Positions 16,006 through 22,751 of a stretch of 64,000 bases of DNA are shown here, one piece after another (the stretch's first letter is position 1; every line of letters starts with the position of its first letter). The position numbers were made by a program, and so were the translations under genes. The stretch lies in the NCBI GenBank assembly GCA_001304015.1, contig LJUY01000003.1:1-64000 (forward strand), in the 5' to 3' direction. The notes beneath the pieces are model-generated. The model was not told the DNA's origin. It ran no database searches and was given only the letters and a program-made list of their open reading frames with translations. This DNA is from a candidate division Zixibacteria bacterium SM23_81 (lineage in GTDB: Bacteria; SM23-81).

Positions 16006-16728
16006 ATGTACGGTATCTCCTTGAATGTAGCGTGTTCGAGATCCACGATGGTTGGGATGTATAGGCTGGCTGAAAGGGCCAGCCAGGCATTTGCTAATGT
16101 GTTGATCGTGGGCGAAAGCGGTGTGGGTAAAGAGCATCTCGCCCGACAAATTCACCGATTCAGAGATCCCGAGGAGAAAGGATTCAGGGTATATCGCTTT
16201 TACTCCTCACAGACGGACTTAAACGAAATACGTAAGCTTCTTTTCCGGGATCTTTACAGGTTGAACGATCAGGGACCAGTAACTCTGTTCCTGAAATCGG
16301 TAGAAAGAATCGGTGATAAAGCTCAGCTTCAGCTATTAGAGCTGTTAGAGGAAGAAAAGATTGCCGCACTGTTGGAGAGGACCCCGAGTATCCGTAAACC
16401 AAGATTGATATGCTCATCTGAGGGAAATGGTGAAAAGGAAAATGGGGGGCAGGGTATTCATCCGAGCCTTGCTTATAATTTAGATGTCATTCGCATAGAA
16501 ATTCCCCCTCTGCGAGAGAGGACATCAGAAATCCTTCCCCTAGCTGATCTATTTCTCCAGGAGTTTAAGGTCAAGTATCGAAAAAAGCTCTCGGGGTTCT
16601 CTCCGGCTGTGCGCAACAGACTGGTCGATTATCCTTGGCCTGGTAATGTGAGGGAGCTGCGCAACGCCGTTGAGGGAGCGGTAATGTTAGCCAAGGACGA
16701 TGTCATTCAAGAGGTATCTTTAAAATAA
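16006..16728 (+). CDS. Degenerate sigma54-activator-like AAA+ protein
   Basis: A 240-residue protein clearly derived from the AAA+ domain of NtrC-type activators, but with catalytic parts lost. Walker A is intact (GESGVGKE, residues 36-43). The GAFTGA loop is missing. The Walker B segment reads VTLFLKSVERIG (92-103) where active proteins have FLDEIG. The arginine-finger segment DLYYRLN is replaced by SLAYNLD. Sensor-I Asn is replaced (LICSSEG). The sensor-II region is kept (YPWPGNVREL, about 209-218). There is no receiver domain and no HTH. It probably binds but does not hydrolyse ATP and may modulate a real activator such as the regulator at 20.3 kb. Pseudogenisation is the alternative, but the frame is intact. 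Confidence 0.75.
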   Translation: MYGISLNVACSRSTMVGMYRLAERASQAFANVLIVGESGVGKEHLARQIHRFRDPEEKGFRVYRFYSSQTDLNEIRKLLFRDLYRLNDQGPVTLFLKSVERIGDKAQLQLLELLEEEKIAALLERTPSIRKPRLICSSEGNGEKENGGQGIHPSLAYNLDVIRIEIPPLRERTSEILPLADLFLQEFKVKYRKKLSGFSPAVRNRLVDYPWPGNVRELRNAVEGAVMLAKDDVIQEVSLK

Positions 16729-16840
16729 TTTTAAGAATAGATTTCTTCGCATGGCGGAGGGAGAGAAAAAAGCAGTGCAGATGGCCGTCTTTCATTTTCT
16801 TGAGAATCAAGGAGTTATCCTAGACACTTCAAGATAAGTC

Positions 16841-16869
16841 TTGACAAAAAATGGTTAACGTCCTATATT
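16841..16869 (+). promoter_or_regulatory. Sigma70-type promoter with long downstream leader
   Basis: TTGACA (16841-16846) and TATATT (16864-16869) are 17 bp apart. Predicted start is near 16876, about 370 nt before the HD-GYP gene. Confidence 0.75.
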
Positions 16870-16875
16870 CAGCCC

Positions 16876-17249
16876 CCAAGAGGAGGGATGCCGATATAGA
16901 GGACTCATAAGCCGGCGGCAGGTGTAATTAAGTGAGGACGTTATCGCCAGCTTTTGGGTTTCAAAATAGAAAGCCAATAAGGCTAAAAAAAAGACCGGCA
17001 TCTGCAAGTCTTACCGAAGCGAAGCGGTATCGACCCGAGCGGAGCGTTTGCCTGGTACCTAAAAAATACCAGAGCTTTTGCTGAGAGGGGGGGTTGGTAC
17101 TGATGCTGCTAAATATTATTATTTTCGTTGGCCAGCTTATTGAGCAAGTGGCCGCCAAAGGTGGTTGGTAAGAAGTGAAGAGATGTCGGTCTTTTTAAAT
17201 CTCTTTCCAGAGACCATAGGCGTGAGTTAGAAGGAGGATTAATTATAGA
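16876..17249 (+). other. Long structured leader or non-coding RNA upstream of the HD-GYP gene
   Basis: The leader contains several possible helices: GATGCCG (16888-16894) with CGGCATC (16996-17002), TACCG (17012-17016) with CGGTA (17025-17029), and CTGGTA (17052-17057) with TACCAG (17067-17072). I compared it by eye with GEMM c-di-GMP riboswitch, tmRNA and RNase P signatures and saw no match. It also contains a 22-codon frame at 17103. Its function is unknown. Confidence 0.45.
17103..17171 (+). CDS. Possible 22-residue peptide in the leader
   Basis: The ATG at 17103 opens a frame for a hydrophobic peptide beginning MLLNIIIFVGQ and ending AAKGGW. A purine-rich GAGAGGGGGGG lies about 10 nt upstream. 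It could be a leader peptide or a small signalling peptide sensed by the following membrane proteins, or a chance frame. There is no homology evidence. Confidence 0.3.
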   Translation: MLLNIIIFVGQLIEQVAAKGGW

Positions 17250-18623
17250 ATGAAGATCTCGCGACGGGCTTCTTCATTGCCACTTTTATCGTGGATATTT
17301 ATTGTGCTGGTGGTGAGTGGTGCCATCATTATGCTTGGCTATCTGATTCGCGACTTGATTCGCGATGGGTGGACAATAAACTGGTGGGATCTCATCATAT
17401 GGGCATTCTTGGTCATTATCGCCGAGAAATTTGTGATTAGCTTACCTCGCGGCGGAGCTTTTGTTACAGTAGGTGCAGCTGTAGATTTTGCGATCATCGT
17501 TTTGTTTGGTCCTGCCATTGCGGCACTATTCGGTTTGTTGGGAGCTCTAGTGAATTCTTGGCTCGCGCGGAAAGTACCCTTTTATAAGTTATTGTTTAAT
17601 ATGGGACAGTATGTTCTAACATTGGGTACTGCAGCTATAGTCTTTAGAGCCTTGGGGGGTGACATTTCGGATTCAGGGATCGGTTCTTCTATATTGCCTT
17701 TTTTGGTATGTGTACCTGTATATTTTTTCGTGAATAATGCTTTGATTTGCTTAATTATTGCATTTACAGAAAAAATTTCGCCAATAAGAGTGTGGCTTGT
17801 AAACTTTCGTTGGACAGTTGGACATGATCTGATTTTGGCTCCACTCGGACTAGTTGTTGCTTTATTATACAAAGTATCAATTTGGTCGATTTTTGTTTTT
17901 TTGGCGCCCTTAGCCTTAGCAAGATATGTATATAAATTGTATATGGACCTACGAGGTGCCTATTTTGACTCGATAGCTGCCTTAGCCTCAGCACTGGATG
18001 CCAGTGATCCATATACCAAAGGCCATTCCGATAGGGTCACTAAGTACGCTGTGCAGACTGCCAGGGCCATGAAATCGAGTGAGAGAGAAATAGAGACTAT
18101 TGAATTTGCGGGTCGGCTGCATGACATTGGCAAAATCGGAATAGACAGAAGCATCTTGCGAAAGAGAAGCAAGCTCAATGATCGTGAGTGGTCTGAGATG
18201 CAGAAACACCCCGTGATGGGCTCGGAAATTGCTGGGAAATTGAAATTCATGAAAGAAGCCGAGGACTACGTTAATTACCATCACGAACGATATGATGGTA
18301 AAGGATACCCAAAGGGCCTCAAAGGAGAGGAAATCCCAGTTGGAGCGCGTATTCTTGGAGTCGTGGATGCTTTTGATGCTATGACATCGGACCGTCCATA
18401 TCGACCGGCCCTCGCAATAGAGGAAGCTGTTAGGGAATTGGAAAGAGGTGCCGGGCAGCAGTTTGATCCAATTGTTGTCGATGTTTTTGTTAAACTAATA
18501 CGTAACGGGGAATTGAAAGTCGAAGGTCACAAAGTTAAAGAACCGGAGCCCAAACCGCAACAGAATTCCAAACAAGAATTGGACCTAAAGCCAGTGAAAC
18601 GAACTCCGCAATTTTCCAAATAG
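17250..18623 (+). CDS. HD-GYP domain protein with multi-pass membrane sensor
   Basis: A 457-residue inner-membrane protein predicted to hydrolyse cyclic di-GMP. Residues 1-220 form about seven transmembrane segments with FGPAIAALFGLLGAL (86-100) and ARKVPFYKLLFN (106-117). Residues 230-420 are an HD-GYP domain: HDIGK with His291-Asp292, HHERYDGKGYP with GYP at 352-354, and DAFDAMTSDRPYRPA. All hallmark residues are present, so it should be active. The C-terminal 40 residues are Lys/Glu/Pro-rich. AAGGAGG lies 12 nt upstream of the ATG, rather far. The membrane domain is homologous to that of the histidine kinase at 18.8 kb. Its ligand is unknown. Confidence 0.88.
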   Translation: MKISRRASSLPLLSWIFIVLVVSGAIIMLGYLIRDLIRDGWTINWWDLIIWAFLVIIAEKFVISLPRGGAFVTVGAAVDFAIIVLFGPAIAALFGLLGALVNSWLARKVPFYKLLFNMGQYVLTLGTAAIVFRALGGDISDSGIGSSILPFLVCVPVYFFVNNALICLIIAFTEKISPIRVWLVNFRWTVGHDLILAPLGLVVALLYKVSIWSIFVFLAPLALARYVYKLYMDLRGAYFDSIAALASALDASDPYTKGHSDRVTKYAVQTARAMKSSEREIETIEFAGRLHDIGKIGIDRSILRKRSKLNDREWSEMQKHPVMGSEIAGKLKFMKEAEDYVNYHHERYDGKGYPKGLKGEEIPVGARILGVVDAFDAMTSDRPYRPALAIEEAVRELERGAGQQFDPIVVDVFVKLIRNGELKVEGHKVKEPEPKPQQNSKQELDLKPVKRTPQFSK

Positions 18624-18807
18624 ACATTTTAGAATCCGGCCTCGCTCTCAGCCTTGCATGATTGTAACTATAACAGAAGCATTGACCCAACCAACATATA
18701 CCGTTGCTGCTCGCTAGCGATTTTGTAGTTCCTCGTGAAGAAATCTGCAATTATTCCTTTTTGATAAGCTATAACACGCTAAACGTAATCTGAGTCAGAA
18801 TTATAAT

Positions 18808-20259
18808 ATGCAAAGGCGTTTCTCAGATCTTCCCAGGACTTGTCGACTCTATATTATTGGTATATGTATTTTGGCAGCAGTGTTTTTTATATATGCAATA
18901 TTAAGATTTCAGTTTGCTAGCTATATACATATTACCTCTAGGGAGCTTTTATTTTGGGCATTTGCAGTAATTCTCTCAGAGTCTTTGGTAGTGTATCTGC
19001 CGTTAACTGGTTGTTTATCAATTGGTACCGCGATAGACATCCCAATTATCCTGATGTTTGGGCCAACCCTCGCGGCAGTTTATGGAATTCTAGGAGCGTT
19101 GTCCTCATCTCTGGTTATTAGAAAGGTCCCCTTTTATCGGCTCTTTTTTAATGTAGCCCTGTTTATCCTTACTATGGGAATTTCATCTTGGGTATATCAA
19201 GGCCTTGCCCAAGGAATAAACTTTGTGGAAGCCCCTCAACTAATCGCTGTCTTTCTTCTAACTATCCTTGTCTATTTTGGATTAAATAGTGGTCTTTTAA
19301 GTGTTGTGATCGCATTAAGTGAGGACCTATCACCTAGAACCGTCTGGATGAAAAATCACTCGTGGACTATAGGTTATTTATTTGTCTTGGCAGCCATCGG
19401 CTACCTAATGGTTATGGTCAATTATGCGCTCGGAAAGTGGGCAATCGTTGTGCTGCTCTTACCTGTTTTGCTAACGCGAAAGGTATATGGCCAATACATG
19501 GATTTAAAAAAAATGCAGGACCAGCTTATTCAATCAGAAAGGCTTGCCGCAGTGGGTCAGATGGCTGCTGGCATCTCCCATGAGATCGATAATCCCATCA
19601 GCGTGATCATGGGTTACAGCGATTATCTTCTTAAAAAAACGCCATCCAGTGATTCGAGAATAGAGGATATTAAAGTTATTAGAAAGGAAGCTGAGCGGTG
19701 CAAAGCGACTACTCGAGAATTTCTTGATTTCTCAAAACCAAAGGTGCAGGTCGAAACTATCAGTATCAATCTCGCAATTAGAAATGCCATTTCCCTCCTG
19801 CGGCATGAGCGAGCATCCCGGAGCATCAAAATTATCTTCGAAGAAGATCATACACTGCCAGACATTAAGGGAGATCTCAAAAAGCTGGAGCAGGTTTTTG
19901 TTAACATAATGCTTAATGCCTTTCAGGCCATGCCAACGGGAGGGAGCCTGAGAATTTCCACGAGTGTGGCAGAGAATCCTCACCGGCACGAGAAAGCATT
20001 TTTTTCAAGAATATGGAGTAACGAGAGTAAAGATGATGTTGTTAAGGTAGAGTTTGAGGATACGGGTTGTGGTATTACGAAAGAAAATCTGAAGCGGGTG
20101 TTCACACCATTTTTTACCACAAGATCTCAGGAGGGTGGTCGGGGATTGGGTCTTTTTGTTAGTCATCAGATTATTCAAGAGCATGGTGGCAGTTTTGAGA
20201 TTAAAAGTGACTCAGGAAGAGGGACGTCAGTTGCCGTTACATTGCCGTTTAAACAGTAA
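18808..20259 (+). CDS. Sensor histidine kinase sharing the HD-GYP protein's membrane domain
   Basis: A 483-residue membrane histidine kinase. Residues 1-225 repeat the architecture of the neighbouring HD-GYP protein: WAFAVILSESLVVYLP, FGPTLAAVYGILGAL (84-98) and IRKVPFYRLFFN (104-115). HisKA follows with phospho-accepting His258 in ISHEIDNP, then HATPase_c with an N box (NIMLNAFQAM), DTGCGI and GRGLGLF. No PAS or GAF domain intervenes, so the membrane domain should be the sensor. Stop codon and the response regulator start are 17 bp apart, a classic two-component pair. The start at 18808 lacks a clear ribosome site. Codon use is visibly AT-richer than that of flanking housekeeping genes. Confidence 0.9.
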   Translation: MQRRFSDLPRTCRLYIIGICILAAVFFIYAILRFQFASYIHITSRELLFWAFAVILSESLVVYLPLTGCLSIGTAIDIPIILMFGPTLAAVYGILGALSSSLVIRKVPFYRLFFNVALFILTMGISSWVYQGLAQGINFVEAPQLIAVFLLTILVYFGLNSGLLSVVIALSEDLSPRTVWMKNHSWTIGYLFVLAAIGYLMVMVNYALGKWAIVVLLLPVLLTRKVYGQYMDLKKMQDQLIQSERLAAVGQMAAGISHEIDNPISVIMGYSDYLLKKTPSSDSRIEDIKVIRKEAERCKATTREFLDFSKPKVQVETISINLAIRNAISLLRHERASRSIKIIFEEDHTLPDIKGDLKKLEQVFVNIMLNAFQAMPTGGSLRISTSVAENPHRHEKAFFSRIWSNESKDDVVKVEFEDTGCGITKENLKRVFTPFFTTRSQEGGRGLGLFVSHQIIQEHGGSFEIKSDSGRGTSVAVTLPFKQ

Positions 20260-20276
20260 TTAGAAATAAGGAGTTA

Positions 20277-21698
20277 TTGAGTATTGTGGACACTTTAGAA
20301 GGTAGAAATCTGCTGGTCGTTGATGATGAAGAAAACATGCGTCAACTCATTAACAAAGTTATGAGTGAACAAGGATATCGAGTAGATCTTCTTGAGAATG
20401 GTGAAAAGACAATTCAGCTGGTAGCTAAAGAGCCGAAAAGTTATGATATTGTCATGTTGGATATACGATTACCAGGTAAGGATGGAATTGAAGTTTTAAG
20501 GGAAATCCGGGAAATCAATCCAGAGATCGCGGTGATTATGATGACCGCCTATGAATCTTTAGAGACAGCAATTCAAGCGATTAGGGAAGGGGCATACGAT
20601 TATTTAATAAAGCCAGTGGGAGTGGACGAGCTTATTATTTCTGTGGAAAGGGCTCTGGAGAGAAAGCTGCTTCGCTTAGAGAATAAATATCTGAGGAAAG
20701 AAATCGGGAATCGGTACTTCTTTACCAACATTATTGGCAAAAGCGATAAGATGCAAGAAGTTTATCGAACTATAGAAAGTGTCTTAAATAGTCCAGCACC
20801 GGTATTACTAGAAGGAGAAAGTGGTACCGGTAAAGAGTTAATTGCAAGGGCAATTCATTATAACGGCTGGAGAAAGGCGAAAAAGTTCGTCGCTGTAGAC
20901 TGCGGAGCTCTTCCAGAAAACCTCATCGAGAGTGAGCTCTTCGGTCATAAAAAAGGAGCCTTTACCGGAGCGACGCGAGATAAAATAGGATTATTTGAGG
21001 AAGCGAATCATGGTGCCATTTTCCTAGATGAAATCTGCAATATCAATTCCAGCACACAGGCTAAGCTCTTACGAGTTTTGCAGGAAGGTGAGATAAAAAG
21101 AGTAGGTGAGGTTCGATACCGAAAAGTTGACGTGAGGATTATATCAGCGACAAATAAAAATCTGAAGGAAGAGGTTAAGAAAGGGAGATTTCGTGACGAC
21201 CTCTACTATAGGTTGAACGTCATACATATTAAGCTTCCTCTTCTGCTTGAACGCAAGGAAGATATTCCACTTCTCGCCGACTATTTCCTAAGAACTTATA
21301 GCCAAAAAGTAGGGAAGCAGGTAGGAAGGATCGAAGATGACGTTATGGATCTTCTGATCAACTACTCATGGCCTGGCAATGTGCGTCAACTAGAAAACGA
21401 GATAAAAAAGATGGTCACTTTTGTGCGCTCAGGGACAAATGTAACTCTGGATTATGTGTCCGAGGAGATCCTAAATGTAAACCAAATGTTGAAGATTGGT
21501 CAAATGGAGGGAGGAAATTCTTTAAAACTTAAAGTAGCAAATTTAGAAAAACAGCTTATCCTTCAAGAGCTAAAGTCAAATAGATGGAATAAAAGTAAGA
21601 CGGCAACGGCCCTGGGCTTAAGTCGGAAGGGATTGGATAAAAAGATTCTCAGATATGGTCTGGATCGGCGAATAAAGCAAGGAAAGAGAAAAAGCTAA
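20277..21698 (+). CDS. NtrC-family sigma54-dependent response regulator
   Basis: A 473-residue response regulator with three domains. The receiver (about 8-125) has DD at 16-17, phospho-accepting Asp62 in MLDIRLPG and the conserved lysine in LIKPVG. The AAA+ domain (about 150-385) has GESGTGKE, an intact GAFTGA loop, FLDEI and arginine finger YYRLN, so it should activate sigma54 polymerase. The Fis-type HTH is at the C terminus (NKSKTATALGLSRKGLDKKI). The start is TTG with AAGGAG 4 nt upstream; a GTG at 20286 is an alternative. It is the partner of the preceding kinase. Sigma54-type sites at 21917 and 15598 are plausible targets. Confidence 0.92.
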   Translation: MSIVDTLEGRNLLVVDDEENMRQLINKVMSEQGYRVDLLENGEKTIQLVAKEPKSYDIVMLDIRLPGKDGIEVLREIREINPEIAVIMMTAYESLETAIQAIREGAYDYLIKPVGVDELIISVERALERKLLRLENKYLRKEIGNRYFFTNIIGKSDKMQEVYRTIESVLNSPAPVLLEGESGTGKELIARAIHYNGWRKAKKFVAVDCGALPENLIESELFGHKKGAFTGATRDKIGLFEEANHGAIFLDEICNINSSTQAKLLRVLQEGEIKRVGEVRYRKVDVRIISATNKNLKEEVKKGRFRDDLYYRLNVIHIKLPLLLERKEDIPLLADYFLRTYSQKVGKQVGRIEDDVMDLLINYSWPGNVRQLENEIKKMVTFVRSGTNVTLDYVSEEILNVNQMLKIGQMEGGNSLKLKVANLEKQLILQELKSNRWNKSKTATALGLSRKGLDKKILRYGLDRRIKQGKRKS

Positions 21699-21800
21699 AA
21701 ATGGGTACTTCGTACTCATACTATTTGGATTCTGTACTGTTTCTTGAATTATGCAGCGACGCCAGAATTCCAATAGTCGATCACAAATTTGAATATGAAG

Positions 21801-21822
21801 TTCTCAATTTTGCTTTTGAGAA
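21801..21822. promoter_or_regulatory. Inverted repeat, possible activator binding site
   Basis: TTCTCAA (21801-21807) and TTGAGAA (21816-21822) form a 7-bp dyad with an 8-bp spacer, followed by another TGAGAA at 21825-21830. It lies about 95-115 bp before the sigma54 site at 21917, where an NtrC-type enhancer would be expected. Confidence 0.4.
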
Positions 21823-21871
21823 TATGAGAATAAAAACATAGAATCTAAGAAGAACAAGCACAAAACAGCCC

Positions 21872-21912
21872 AGAAGAGGGCCATTTACGCTTTCCGTAGA
21901 TGGCCCTCTTCT
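21872..21912 (+). terminator. Long perfect hairpin downstream of the regulator gene
   Basis: AGAAGAGGGCCATTTACG (21872-21889) pairs with CGTAGATGGCCCTCTTCT (21895-21912), 18 bp with one G-U pair, around the loop CTTTC. It is followed by TATTTT. It probably ends the two-component transcript and isolates the sigma54 promoter that begins five bases later. Confidence 0.65.
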
Positions 21913-21916
21913 ATTT

Positions 21917-21931
21917 TGGCACAGACATTGC
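21917..21931 (+). promoter_or_regulatory. Sigma54 (-24/-12) promoter before ssb
   Basis: TGGCAC-AGACA-TTGC matches the consensus at every conserved position (GG 21918-21919, GC 21930-21931). Predicted start is near 21943, leaving a leader of about 66 nt. A dyad at 21801 could be the enhancer. Confidence 0.65.
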
Positions 21932-22008
21932 GCATAGTCTTGATAGCACTCACGAGAATTGACCGTGTTCGCTAAACCGCTCACATTACACCAAAGAGAG
22001 GAGTTCTC

Positions 22009-22404
22009 ATGGCTGAGCTTAAATTGCCCCGGCTGAATCGTGTCTATTTGGTGGGAAGATTGACTAAAGATCCCGAGGTTAAGCAAACCCAAACTGGCAA
22101 GTCGGTTCTTAATGCACGGATGGCTGTCAATCATCCCTATCGAGATGGAGAGGGAAATTGGCAGGAAGAGGTAACTTATATCGACGTGGTCGCCTGGCAA
22201 AGGCTAGCTGAGCTTTGTGGTGAATATCTTAGCAAAGGGAGTCCAGTGCTTGTAGAAGGTCGATTGCGGACTCGATCCTGGGAGACCAATAAAGGGGAGA
22301 GTCGGAGCGTCATCGAGATCAGAGCGGATCGCGTCCAATTTCTTGATAAAATCGGGACGAGTAAACAGGATATAGAGCTTGAAACTATTGAACAGGAGGG
22401 ATAA
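22009..22404 (+). CDS. ssb: Single-stranded DNA-binding protein without acidic C-terminal tip
   Basis: A 131-residue OB-fold SSB. The core is normal (LNRVYLVGRLTKDPEVKQT, then YIDVVAWQRLAELCGEYL and GSPVLVEGRLRTRSWE). The protein ends DIELETIEQEG soon after the OB fold. The usual Gly/Pro/Gln-rich linker and the DDDIPF-like tip that recruits replication and repair proteins are missing. B. subtilis SsbB, a competence-specific paralogue, is short in the same way. Together with the sigma54 promoter upstream, this suggests a specialised SSB rather than the main one, which should be elsewhere. GAGAGGAG lies just upstream of the ATG. No rpsF/rpsR neighbours are present. Confidence 0.9.
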   Translation: MAELKLPRLNRVYLVGRLTKDPEVKQTQTGKSVLNARMAVNHPYRDGEGNWQEEVTYIDVVAWQRLAELCGEYLSKGSPVLVEGRLRTRSWETNKGESRSVIEIRADRVQFLDKIGTSKQDIELETIEQEG

Positions 22405-22426
22405 AGCGGATAAAATGACATACTCA

Positions 22427-22509
22427 AGGGGGAGTTCCGGACACGCCATCGGTTTGGTGGAGCATCCCTTCGAATAGACGCTCCGCTCGGGCTCCACCAA
22501 ACTCCCCCT
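22427..22509 (+). other. Long interrupted hairpin downstream of ssb
   Basis: GCTCCACCAAACTCCCCCT (22491-22509) is fully complementary to two separate left segments, AGGGGGAGT (22427-22435) and TTTGGTGGAGC (22453-22463). The bases between the left segments start CCG and end CGG and can form their own helix. The folded RNA would be a three-way structure of about 83 nt. It could be an ssb 3' element or a small RNA; no T run follows. Confidence 0.5.
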
Positions 22510-22586
22510 CTGAATTGTCAAAGAAAAAGCAGGAATGATAGTTTTTTCCTAAAAGGCATCTAGAGTGTTCAGGCCATCAAAGCTTC

Positions 22587-22616
22587 AACCACCTGGATAA
22601 ACCGGGTGGTTTTTTA
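22587..22616 (+). terminator. Rho-independent terminator
   Basis: AACCACC (22587-22593) pairs with GGTGGTT (22605-22611), with an inner GG/CC, followed by T. It ends the ssb unit. Its arms match those of the terminator at 24201. Confidence 0.8.
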
Positions 22617-22637
22617 TTGGCCATCCATTTTTTACGG

Positions 22638-22666
22638 TTGCTATTTTTCTATTTTCAAAGTATACT
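22638..22666 (+). promoter_or_regulatory. Promoter of the HMG-CoA-reductase-like gene
   Basis: TTGCTA (22638-22643), 17 bp, TATACT (22661-22666). Nearly the same sequence, with the same spacing, precedes apgM at 24245-24273. Confidence 0.65.
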
Positions 22667-22751
22667 TTGGCACCGTTATAGCGAAGTTCTTTGTTGCTGG
22701 TCATGCCTTTAAAACTCTCACTTGAGGAAGAGATTTTTATAGGAGCTCTCC

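Noticed and set aside
16751-16837. 28-codon frame after the degenerate AAA+ gene that might be a remnant HTH
   Set aside because: Too short, in another frame, and only loosely similar to the HTH of NtrC-type proteins.
22471-22499. tRNA- or tmRNA-like 3' end (TTCGAAT followed by GGGCTCCACCA)
   Set aside because: The bases around TTCGAAT cannot form a T arm, there is no matching acceptor or anticodon arm, and ssb is coding just upstream.
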